Of a stretch of DNA of 64,000 nt, positions 8,855 through 17,634 are shown in pieces. Numbering within the stretch: the stretch's first letter is position 1; each line of letters begins with the position of its first letter. Origin of the DNA: JANSXG01 sp024743075 (GTDB taxonomy: Bacteria > Planctomycetota > Phycisphaerae > Phycisphaerales > UBA1924); NCBI GenBank assembly GCA_042140185.1, contig CP159477.1, positions 1,612,001 through 1,676,000 on the forward strand, in the 5' to 3' direction. Both the position numbers and the translations under genes were made by a program. Under the pieces are notes generated by a model. That model was not told the origin of the DNA. It did not search any database and worked only from the letters and a program-made list of their open reading frames with translations.

Positions 8855-9316
8855 TTACGGCACGGTTTCGTTGGAGAGCACGTCGTTCACGGCGTCGTAG
8901 CCGGCGGCGTAGAAGTTCAGGGCGCGACCGTTGACCTCGAAAAGCCAACCGACCACGGCATCGCTCGTCAGGGCGAGCGCTTCTTCGTATGTACCCTCGC
9001 CGACTTCGGTGCTGGACGTGTAGAAATTCCGGGGCTCTTCGCGGAGGTAGTCGGCGGAAACAAGGATTCCCCACGATCCCGCCTGCAGCGGCTCATCCGG
9101 GTGCGAAGTGGGCAGGCCACCGGCGTGGTTGCCCTTGTAGACCTCGACCTGGTTGGCGATCTCCTGCAGGTTGCGCTGGATGTGCGTCTTCGTCGCTTCG
9201 GTCGTCGCGCTGACGAATTGTGGGACGACGATGCTCGCCAGGATTCCCAGAATCACGACGACGATAAGGATCTCAACGAGCGTAAAGCCGGAACGTTGAT
9301 TCGGGCGATCGATCAT
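8855..9316 (-). CDS. GspG-like major pseudopilin
   Basis: A 153-residue type II secretion pseudopilin. Start ATG at 9316 with AGGAG six bases upstream. Canonical class III prepilin signal: short basic leader ending RSG, then FTLVEILIVVVILGILASIVVPQF. The mature part has the GspG pattern (NLQEIANQVEVYKGNHAG, a GSWGILVSADYLREEP segment). Second gene of the pilin operon and a close paralogue of the next gene upstream, sharing the block DYL(R/K)EEP and the ending (N)(D/N)(V/L)LSNE. Confidence 0.93.
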   Translation of the reverse strand: MIDRPNQRSGFTLVEILIVVVILGILASIVVPQFVSATTEATKTHIQRNLQEIANQVEVYKGNHAGGLPTSHPDEPLQAGSWGILVSADYLREEPRNFYTSSTEVGEGTYEEALALTSDAVVGWLFEVNGRALNFYAAGYDAVNDVLSNETVP

Positions 9317-9380
9317 GATCGGCTCCTGCGTACGGGGGTGCAAATCGGTTCGCCTGCACGATCCCAAGGACTACGGAATC

Positions 9381-9408
9381 AGCCGACTCCCCCTTCGGAG
9401 AGCCGGCT
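9381..9408 (-). other. Hairpin between the two GspG-like genes
   Basis: Inverted repeat AGCCGACTC/GAGAGCCGGCT with one mismatch, in the gap between the two paralogous pseudopilin genes. No T-run follows on either strand, so it is more likely an mRNA stability or processing element, or chance, than a terminator. Confidence 0.3.
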
Positions 9409-9468
9409 GAGGTGCTGAAAATCAAGCTCGCGAGAGCGTGATGTGTTCAGGCTTTGCGATCATGTCGC

Positions 9469-9933
9469 TCAGGGAGCGGCCGGATCGAACGGGGCGTAGC
9501 CATCCTCGTTGGAGAGGAGGTTGTTCACCGGGTCATAACCGACGGCGTACACCTCGCTGGCACCGGTGGACCAGCCCCAACCGGCGGCGGCGTCCGAGCC
9601 CTCTTCGCCAGCAGCGAGCTGCGCGGCGTCTTCGGCGATGCTGCTCGTCCGGGTAAAGCCGTTGAACGGCTCTTCCTTGAGGTAGTCGCTCGAGACGAGA
9701 TCGCCCCAGCCGTTGTTGTCGGCCGTGGTGAAGTCGGGGTACGCGCCCTGTTCCTTCACACGGTAGAGCTCGACCTGGCTCGAGATGGTCTGGAGCTGGC
9801 TCTGGATCGCACCCTTCACCGCCGACTGGGAAGCCGAGGTGAACTGGGGCACGACGATCGCGGCAAGAATGCCGAGGATCACGACAACGATCAAAATCTC
9901 AACAAGGGTAAAACCAGTGTTCCGCTTACGCAT
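9469..9933 (-). CDS. GspG-like major pseudopilin (operon first gene)
   Basis: A 154-residue pseudopilin. The ATG at 9933 has GAGGAG eight bases upstream. The prepilin peptidase site is MRKRNTG then FTLVEILIVVVILGILAAIVVPQF. The mature domain has the GspG-like TISSQVELYRVKEQGAYPDF and GWGDLVSSDYLKEEPFNG. It is the promoter-proximal gene of the five-gene operon and very similar to the gene at 8855-9316, implying tandem duplication. Such proteins polymerise into the inner-membrane pseudopilus; the assembly ATPase and platform protein are not in this window. Confidence 0.93.
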   Translation of the reverse strand: MRKRNTGFTLVEILIVVVILGILAAIVVPQFTSASQSAVKGAIQSQLQTISSQVELYRVKEQGAYPDFTTADNNGWGDLVSSDYLKEEPFNGFTRTSSIAEDAAQLAAGEEGSDAAAGWGWSTGASEVYAVGYDPVNNLLSNEDGYAPFDPAAP

Positions 9934-10241
9934 GCTTCATACTCCTCAGACAGGCGCCAACGCCCGAGATCGCGCGTTCGGGCCGGTTGGCTCGCGCGGT
10001 GTGACCTGCCTGCTGATGCGGTTCTAATGCGACGCGTGTCTCTGACCCACACGGGTTGAGACCGACGGGGTTCACCCAACCCCGTCCGCGGCTCCGAACA
10101 GCGGGCAGCCGATCAGTCGCATCGACTGAACTTGCGGGGCTCTTCATCGCTGTAACGTTTCCGCGAGAATTCGCGCCGGTCGTACCGGTAAAGCCGACCC
10201 ATCTGGGCACTTAGCCCCACCTCGAACCCGGACAATTCAAC
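9934..10241. other. Upstream region of the pseudopilin operon
   Basis: About 310 bases between the first pseudopilin and the terminator of the HEAT-repeat gene. It should hold the pilin promoter and 5' leader on the minus strand. No open frame with coding character and no clear promoter boxes were found. Confidence 0.4.
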
Positions 10242-10268
10242 AAAAATCCCGTGCCGGGTGGCACGGGA
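10242..10268 (-). terminator. Intrinsic terminator of the HEAT-repeat gene
   Basis: Perfect nine-base stem TCCCGTGCC/GGCACGGGA (10247-10255 with 10260-10268), four-base loop, and TTTTT on the minus strand. It lies 33 bases past the stop at 10301. Confidence 0.9.
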
Positions 10269-10300
10269 GTCGTCAATGTACGGTCCGATATCGGAGCGGA

Positions 10301-12475
10301 TCAGTTCTCGCTCAGAATCAGCGGCACGATCCGGTTCCCGCCGAGGTTCAGCGAACCGATGAACGCCGCTGCGGCCGTAGCCTCGTCGCCATCAGCCGTC
10401 TCGGCGATCTCGATCATCCGCTGCACCTGACGCTCTTCGAGCATGTTGCCGAATCGTTTGGCGGAAGCCGAAGCGATCTGGATGAGCTCGATCCGTTGCT
10501 GATCCGAGGCGGAGAGCGCCGCGTCGACGATCGCGACCTGGGCACGCTGCTCGTTCACATAGCTCAGCACGCGAGCGACGTTCAGTTGGGTCCGGTCGAA
10601 GGTGACAGGCAGCGAGCCGATCAGCGAAGAGGCCGAGTCCGCGACGTTCAGGATGGGGTTGCGACCAACAGCCAGGCGTTCGAGCAGGGTCAGCGCACGC
10701 TCGGAGTACGCTTCGGCCTCGTCCGGGGTCATGGGAGCGCCGGAGCCGCGAGCAACGACCGCGGCCACCGTAGCCTCGAGTTCAGAGGAGCCGAGACCGT
10801 CGCGGGCGATGCGCGTCAGGTCGTCGTTGGCGTAGCGCGGGCCGAAGCGGTTGACGTTCTCGAAGGGCATGAGCGCGATGACCGGCGTGGCCCGGAGGCG
10901 GGCCGTGCCGCGAACGGACTCGATCAGTTCGATGCCGGGCTCGTCGTCGATATCAGAGATGATCACATCGACGCCGGGGATATCGGCGACGAACTCCATC
11001 GCCTCGTTGAGGCTGCCGACCGGTGGGAGCACGATGAACCCCAAGTCGGTCAGCACCGCGTCAAACTGCTGCTGGCGGTCCTCATCACGGGCGATGACGA
11101 GGGCGTACTGCGTGCCGGCATCGCTCACGACGCTGGCGAGCGTCGGCACGATCAACTCCGCACCACCGAACGATGTGCGAGGGTCGGCCGCGGCGATGGT
11201 CATCGCGGCGTCGTAGCGCACGCGACGGTCCGGGTAACTCAGGGCGTCCACGAGCGGACGCGAGTTGCCGAGACCTCTCCAAAGGGTCGCGCCGCCCGTC
11301 GATTCGGCGAGCGCGCCGATCATCAGGCGGGCCATCACCGTGTCGCGGGAGTTCAGTGCCTCGCCGAGGGCGAGCTGGACCGGGGTGGAACCGGCGGCGA
11401 CCGCGTAATACTGCGCGTCGCGACGGCTGGAAGCGTACGCCGGGTTGTCATAACCCTCGGGCTGATCGAGTTCGCGGCTGAAGTTCGCTTCGAGCCAGAC
11501 CGCGACCGCTTCCGAATCCGAATCGTTCAGGGTCAGAGCCCGCTCGGCCAGACGCATGGCCATGGCCTCGTGATAGACCTCTGTATAGATGGCAGTGGGC
11601 TGGAGCCCGAGCGACGGCGAGAACGACCAGAGGAGTTGGTGCGTCTCACCGGGGAAGCTGGTGAGGCTGGGCGACTCGCTCAGGTAGTCGCTGGCGAGTT
11701 CGCGGTAGAGGGTCGACACCGGCTGGGCGAGCGCGTTGGAGCCGTGGATTCGGCGAATCGCCCGGTCCGCAGCGCTGCGCACCGTGTCGAGGCTCGTGCT
11801 TGAGGAGAGGTCCGCGAGGTACGGGATCGCCATGTCGTAGCCGATCGAGCCCAGGACCAGGCAGATCTTCTCCTGAACATTCGGAGAGACACCGGGCAGA
11901 GCAGCGACGAGGGGCTTGACCGCGTCACGCCCCATGTCGATCAGGAGGCGCTGGGCTTCGCTCTGGAGCAGACGATCACCGTCCTGCATCAGCGGTGCGA
12001 GCAGGGACGGCACGGCGTACTCGCCGGCCTGAATGAGGCGACCACGGGCGAGTTGCTTGGCTCGGGCGTTCCCCGTGAGCAGGGCGATGTTGCGGTCGAT
12101 CTCATCGATGTCCCGCGATCGCGCGCGCCGGCCTTGTTCATACAGTTCGTACAATTCGGCGGCGAGGTCGTCGAGCTCTTCGTACCGGAGAGCCCGAAGG
12201 TACGCCGCCTCAAACCGCGACTCGAGCTGGGCAGAATCTTCGACCACGCCGAGAAACTCCTCCGGAGTCAGACCGCGATCGAGCAGGGCTCGGGCGTTGG
12301 CGAGCGCGAGTTCAACATTGGCGGTATTGACGAAGAAGTTGAAGTCGTCGAGCAGTTCCGCGTTCGAAGGCGTGCTCTGCGCCGAGGCCGAGGCACTCAT
12401 GATCAGTGCCATGCTGAGGGTGGCCGCTCCGGCCAGGCGGGCAACGGTAGAAGACGCGTTCACGAACAGGGCCAC
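10301..12475 (-). CDS. Exported HEAT-repeat protein with receiver-like domain
   Basis: 724 residues from a GTG at 12475, with AGGAG six bases upstream. A Sec signal peptide (SMALIMSASASAQ) precedes a helical region with HEAT-like repeats (LLIDMGRDAVKPLVAALPGV, then KICLVLGSIGYDMAIPYLADL). Around residues 455-570 a segment reads like a response-regulator receiver fold: YALVIARDEDRQQQFDAVL, then VDVIISDIDDEPGIELIESV and TPVIALMPF; the Asp is in place but the conserved Lys is not obvious. A receiver fold behind a signal peptide is unusual. The gene is monocistronic, lies between the pilin operon and a divergent regulator, and has its own terminator. Function unknown. Confidence 0.8.
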   Translation of the reverse strand: MALFVNASSTVARLAGAATLSMALIMSASASAQSTPSNAELLDDFNFFVNTANVELALANARALLDRGLTPEEFLGVVEDSAQLESRFEAAYLRALRYEELDDLAAELYELYEQGRRARSRDIDEIDRNIALLTGNARAKQLARGRLIQAGEYAVPSLLAPLMQDGDRLLQSEAQRLLIDMGRDAVKPLVAALPGVSPNVQEKICLVLGSIGYDMAIPYLADLSSSTSLDTVRSAADRAIRRIHGSNALAQPVSTLYRELASDYLSESPSLTSFPGETHQLLWSFSPSLGLQPTAIYTEVYHEAMAMRLAERALTLNDSDSEAVAVWLEANFSRELDQPEGYDNPAYASSRRDAQYYAVAAGSTPVQLALGEALNSRDTVMARLMIGALAESTGGATLWRGLGNSRPLVDALSYPDRRVRYDAAMTIAAADPRTSFGGAELIVPTLASVVSDAGTQYALVIARDEDRQQQFDAVLTDLGFIVLPPVGSLNEAMEFVADIPGVDVIISDIDDEPGIELIESVRGTARLRATPVIALMPFENVNRFGPRYANDDLTRIARDGLGSSELEATVAAVVARGSGAPMTPDEAEAYSERALTLLERLAVGRNPILNVADSASSLIGSLPVTFDRTQLNVARVLSYVNEQRAQVAIVDAALSASDQQRIELIQIASASAKRFGNMLEERQVQRMIEIAETADGDEATAAAAFIGSLNLGGNRIVPLILSEN

Positions 12476-12914
12476 AGGCTGCTCCTCTTATCGGTGCTGA
12501 AACTGTTGAGATCCGCCGCCGCTCAGCGACGAACAGCAATCCGGGGGGGTTCAGTCAGTATGTCCGGGGGCACGGGCCGGCCCGGTGGGGTTTCTATCCG
12601 GCGGGGAAAGCCCGCGAGTTCCGCAATCTACGCGGATTCGCTTCGAAGTGTCAATGAGAGCCGGAAGCCGATCGCGGCCGAAAACCGCCCAGATTCCGTC
12701 CGTTCGTAGTTCATCGGGGCGGCGAGGATCAACCGGCACAACAGATGGGTTGGGGCGCTTCCGGTTTCCTCCCCTCGGATAGGCGTAAATTGCGCACCTT
12801 CTCACCTGACGGCGTGAAGCGGCCTCCGGGATGGACCGATGAGCAGGTCTGTGCCGGCGAGTCTGTGATCGACGGCCCTCAGCACCACGCGAGAAGAGAA
12901 CGGGATCCACGACC
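12476..12914. other. Divergent promoter region
   Basis: About 440 bases between the divergent HEAT-repeat and HTH-receiver genes. Open frames across it are Arg/Ser/Pro-rich and start without ribosome sites. There is a short G-run at about 12543. No repeats or clear promoter boxes were recognised. Confidence 0.4.
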
Positions 12915-13496
12915 ATGGGACTGCTCGATAAAGACGTCCTCACGACGGGTGAGGTGGCCAAGATCTGTAACGTCGCTCCCCGGACGGTCAGCAAATGGTT
13001 CGATTCGGGCCAGATCAAGGGATATCGGATTCCCGGTTCCAAGGACCGGCGGATCCCGGTTGCGAGCCTGATCCAGTTCATGAAAGACCACGGCATCCCG
13101 ATGGACGGGGTGCATTCCGGCAAGCCGCGCGTGCTCGTCGTCGACGATGAGCGCGAGATCGTCGAGACCCTCCAGCGTGTCCTTGTGGAGCAGGCGGGCT
13201 ACGAAGTCCGGGTCTCGGTCAACGGTTTCGAGGCCGGCTTCGAATGCGAACGCTTCCGGCCGCATGTGATCCTGCTGGATCTGCACATCGGCGACAGCGA
13301 TGCATCCTCGGTTGCTCGCTTCGTCCGCAACCAGGACGACCTGGCAATCACCCGGGTCGTCGCGATGAGCGGCAAGCTGACGGACGGACAGGCGATGGCG
13401 CTGCGCTCTCAAGGCTTCGACGGCTTCCTCAAGAAGCCGTTTCAGGTCCGCCAGGTCATTCAGGAAATTGAGCGCGCCAACGCCTTGGTCGCCTAA
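12915..13496 (+). CDS. HTH (excisionase/MerR-type) and receiver-domain regulator
   Basis: 193 residues. An N-terminal helix-turn-helix of excisionase/MerR type (LTTGEVAKICNVAPRTVSKW, then IKGYRIPGSKDRRIP, about residues 9-50) is joined to a receiver domain (about 70-190) with DDER, phospho-acceptor Asp in VILLDLHIGDSD, Ser in place of Thr (VVAMSGK) and Lys in FLKKPF. DNA-binding-first order is the reverse of classical response regulators. Probable transcription factor acting in the cytoplasm under phosphorelay control; target unknown. It is divergent from the exported HEAT/receiver-like gene and followed by a strong terminator, so it is monocistronic. Only a weak purine-rich ribosome site precedes the ATG. 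Confidence 0.88.
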   Translation: MGLLDKDVLTTGEVAKICNVAPRTVSKWFDSGQIKGYRIPGSKDRRIPVASLIQFMKDHGIPMDGVHSGKPRVLVVDDEREIVETLQRVLVEQAGYEVRVSVNGFEAGFECERFRPHVILLDLHIGDSDASSVARFVRNQDDLAITRVVAMSGKLTDGQAMALRSQGFDGFLKKPFQVRQVIQEIERANALVA

Positions 13497-13543
13497 CAGC
13501 CTGTCGCTTCACAACTTAGGCCAAAACACACCAGATCAAACGA

Positions 13544-13579
13544 CCGCACGCCCGCTCGCAAGAGCCCGCGTGCGGTTTT
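13544..13579 (+). terminator. Intrinsic terminator of the HTH-receiver gene
   Basis: Stem CCGCACGC/GCGTGCGG (13544-13551 with 13568-13575) with a 16-base loop and then TTTT, 47 bases after the stop. Confidence 0.85.
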
Positions 13580-13710
13580 CGTGTGCGCCGAACGTTCTCC
13601 GGAGAAAGCCGACGGTCCGGAAACGCCGAGGAAACGGGCCGGTATAGTCGAGACTCGGTCGCGATCAGTGCCTTGATCGGGCCGCTTGTCTGTCCATACC
13701 GGAGGTATTC

Positions 13711-16700
13711 ATGCGTTCAACGTCCGTCGCCCGTGCTCTTTCTGCCGCGTCTCTGGCACTCCTGCTCCCGAGCTCGCTTCTGGCGGCATCCGGAAACGTC
13801 GACCTTCCTCGGTTCCCGGCGATCAGCCCCGACGGTTCCGAAGTCGTCTTCTCTGGCGCGGCGACCTCTGGAAAGCGACCCTGCCGAAGCGTAACGGCGG
13901 TAACGCCCAAGGCACGCTCCAGGCTGTGCGCCTGACATCCCACCCGATGAACGAGCACCGGAGCACGTGGTCGCCGGACGGCCAGTCGATCGCGTTCGAG
14001 TCCGATCGCGACGGCTACACCAATGTGTTTCTTATGAACCCCGACGGGACGAACATCCGTCAGGTCACGCAGTCTGATCGCAGCTTCGGGATCACCGACT
14101 TCTCGCACGACGGCACGCGGGTCCTCGGGCACGCCTCACGCGAGGGCGACGTCTACCGCGGACTCCGACCGTACAACATCTCGATCCACGGCGGTGAGAT
14201 CACCCGCGTACACGACGCGTTCGGCAACATGCCCGCGGTCTCGCCGGACGGCAAGCACATCGCGTTCGAACGCGGCGGTTCGGACTGGGACCGGCGCCAC
14301 TACCGCGGACCGGACGCTCGGGACGTGTGGGTCTACTCCGACCCCGAGCACGGTGGCAACGGCGAGTTCACGCAGATCACGGAATGGACTGGCAACGACG
14401 GACAGCCGGCCTGGGCCGATGCCGACACCATCCTATTCCTCAGCGATCGTGAACTCGACACGGTCAACCTCTACACCATCGATCTCGGCCAGCCCGACGC
14501 TCGAGCGAAGCGCCTCACGAGTTTTGATGGAATCGATGTGCAGTCGTTCTCGGTTTCCGAGGACGGCTCGGATGTTGTGCTCCACGTCTGGGACACGCTG
14601 TACAGCCTGAACCTCTCTCGCACGAACGCGACGCCAGTCGCGCTTCGCATCACGGCTCCGGAGGACGAGCTGACAAACTACGAGATCAAGCAGATCGGTC
14701 GCGAGGTCTCCGAGGCCCGACTTTCGCCCGATGGGCAGGTCATGGCGTACATCGCTTACGGCGAAGTGTTCGTGCGCAACGTAGACGACGACAGCCCGAC
14801 GCGCCGCATCACCAACAACCACGCTCGCGAAACGGATATCGCGTGGTCGCCCGACGGCAATCGGTTGTACTTCGTCTCCGACGCGGACGGGACGCAGAGC
14901 ATCTACGCGGCAACGGTCACGCTGACCCGCTCGGAGCTGCGCGAGGCGCTCAAGCAGACCCTCGGGGACGAGGGAATCGAGGGCGTCGGTGCTGCTCCCG
15001 ACGAGCCCGAGGCCGATGAACCCGCTGCAGACGACGGGCCGTCAGGCCCGCTGGCGGGAGACTGGAGCGGGCAGGCGACCGGGGTCGCCCAGATGACCGG
15101 TGGCGAGGATGTCATCCCGATGACGCTGCGTTTCACGCGCAGCGACGGGCAGATCACCGTCACCATCGACACGCTCGGCGGCAGCTTCACAAGTTCTGTC
15201 GCGGAGTTCGACGCCACGACCGGCTCGATCCGCGCGGAGTTCACGATCGAGGGCGGGCCGACGATCCTGACGGGAACCGTCGAAGGCGATTCCATGAGCG
15301 GGAGTTGGGACGCACCGGGAGCGGGGATGAGCGGCTCCTGGACCGCGAGCCGGCAAGCGGTCGCGCAGGCGGCCGAGGCCCCCGAGACCGAGGATTCCGA
15401 GAAGCCCGCAGAGTCCGACGAGACCACGGAAGAGACGCCCCCCCACCTCGATCCGAGCCGCTGGCATGATGCGATGCGTTTCGAGATCTCGGCGGTGCTG
15501 CAGAGCGAGCACAACGATGCCCGCGTGATGCCGACCCCGGACGGTACACGGCTGACCTTCACCCGCGACATGAGCGATGTGATGATCCACGACCTGGTTA
15601 CGGGCGAGGAGCGGGTGCTGATCGAAACCTGGGACATGCGCTCCGAGTGGCGTATGTCGCCGTGCGGGCGGTACGTCGCCTACGCGATCAACGACATGGA
15701 CTTCAACACCGATGTGCACGTGGTTCCGGTCGATGGCAGCTTTGAGCCCGTGAACATCACGATGCACCCGGACAACGACTACATGCCTCGCTGGTCCCAC
15801 GACGGGAAGATCCTGTCGTTCGTCTCCGGGCGGAACGACAACCAGAACGATGTATTCCGGGTGTACCTCGATCCCGATCTGACCGCGCTGCGCGGCAAGG
15901 ACCTGGAGGCCTATTACGAGGCGGCTTCGGATGCCGCGAAGAAGATCAAGCCCGTTGACGCGATCGACTTCGAAGCTCTGCGTGCGAAGCACGAGGCCGG
16001 CGAATACGAGCGAGCCGAAGCCGAGGGGGACGAACCGTTCACACACGAGGACCTGAAGACCGCGTACCTCCGTCTCGATCGGATGACCTGGCTCGATGGT
16101 TCCGAGTGGAACCTCGAGATGACGCCCGCGGCAGACCGCTTCGTCTTCTCCGGTGTCGTCGACGGCTCGTCGGGCATCTGGTCGGTCGACTGGAAGGGGC
16201 AGGACCGCAAGCGCCTGACCGGTTCCGGCAGTGTCCAGCAACTCTCGCACGACGGCAAAAAGATCGTCCTCGTCAGCGGCGGACAGGCGCGGTCCGTGAA
16301 CGCCTCGGGCGGCGGCGACTCGACTCACCCGATCTCCCACGAGATGCGGATCGACCTCGCCGAGCAGTCCAAATGGAAGTTCAAAGACGCTGCGCGAACG
16401 CTCGGCATGAGTTTCTACCACGAAGACATGAAGGGCCTCGACTGGGACGCGTTGACCGAGCGCTACGCCGATCTGGCAACCAAGGCTCGCACGGCCGACG
16501 AGTTCGCGCATGTCGCGTCGCGACTGCTCGGTGAGTTGAACGGCTCGCACCTCGGCGTCTACCCGTCGGACCGAGTGTCATCGGATGTGCGTGTCTCCAA
16601 CGGACGCCTCGGCATCGACTACAGCCATCTCGGTGACGCGATCCGCGTCGATCGTGTCCTGCACCAGTCGCCGGTTTCGACGGGCACGATGGCCCTGCAT

Positions 16701-17555
16701 GAAGGTGATCACATCGTGATGGTGGACTTCGTGGATGTCGATCCGCTGACTTCCTACGAGGAACTGCTGCGAGGGCGCATCGGCGAGGAAACGGTGATCA
16801 CGGTTCGTCGCCCCCTCGAGTCGTTCGCCGACGATCGCCGAGAGGCGTTGGCGGACCGCGTCGAGGATGGCATGGTCGAGCTCAACCTGCTCGTCACACC
16901 GATCTCGTACGGCCAGGAGAGCGGGCTCCGCTACAACCAGTGGCAACTCGACCGCCGCGCGCTCGTGGAAGAGCTCTCGGACGGCCGCATCGGTTACCTG
17001 CACATCCGTGGAATGAACATGTCTTCGCTCGAGGAATTCGAGCGCGACCTGTTCGCGGCGGCGTACGGCAAGGACGGGCTCATCGTCGACGTCCGTAACA
17101 ACGGCGGCGGATCCACCGCCGATCTCGTGCTCTCCTCGATCATGGTTCAGCCACACGCCTACACAGTGGCCCGCAATGCCGACCTGTCCTACACCGACGG
17201 ATACCCCCGCGACAGACTGTTCATCCAGCGCTACACCAAGCCGATGACGATGATGTGCAACGAGAAGAGCTTCTCAAACGCCGAGATCGTCTCGCACGCC
17301 TTTAAGACGCTCGGACGCGGCACCCTCGTCGGCCAGCAGACGTACGGAGGCGTCATCTCGACCGGCGCATTCACACTCGTCGACGGCACACGCGTGCGCC
17401 AGCCGTTCCGCGGCTGGTATCTGCTCGACGGCACGGACATGGAGAACAACGGTGCGATGCCCGATGTCGTGATCGAGCAGACGCCAGAGGCCGAGTCGGC
17501 TGAGGCGGACGAACAGATCGAGGCCGCCGTGCGCGAGATGCTCGGCCGCCTGTAA
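13711..17555 (+). CDS. Tricorn-like S41 protease, copy 1 (frame interrupted near 13853)
   Basis: ATG at 13711 with GGAGG five bases upstream and a signal peptide (ALSAASLALLLPSSLLAA). After SPDGSEVVFS the frame slips; one base restored near 13853 gives SWRGDLWKATLPKRNGG and 1281 residues. Order: first WD/PD40 propeller (repeated SPDG-x-x-I/V-x-F/Y), acidic linker, an inserted beta-rich domain (DNA about 15045-15350), second propeller, PDZ-like region, and C-terminal S41 protease. Tricorn catalytic features are visible: Ser-His in NGSHLGVY, nucleophile Ser in NEKSFSNAEI, and Glu in ENNGAMPD. Likely an exported peptidase degrading oligopeptides. Tandem with a paralogue 80 bases downstream. Confidence 0.88.
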
Positions 17556-17634
17556 TCAGAACACTGTTGTTCCCAACCAACTCGCGGGGGCGTCGTCGTG
17601 GCGCCCCCGAACCAATCCGGAGATGAGGACAATC

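Noticed and set aside
10496..11803. Plus-strand frame of 435 codons
   Set aside because: Shadow of the HEAT-repeat gene; no ribosome site or recognisable domain.
15042..16550. Minus-strand frame of 502 codons
   Set aside because: Shadow of tricorn copy 1; composition dominated by Arg, Val and His without motifs.
17586..17608. GGGGGCG/CGCCCCC hairpin between the tricorn genes as terminator
   Set aside because: No T-run follows and the downstream gene begins within 30 bases on the same strand; could be chance or a weak attenuator.
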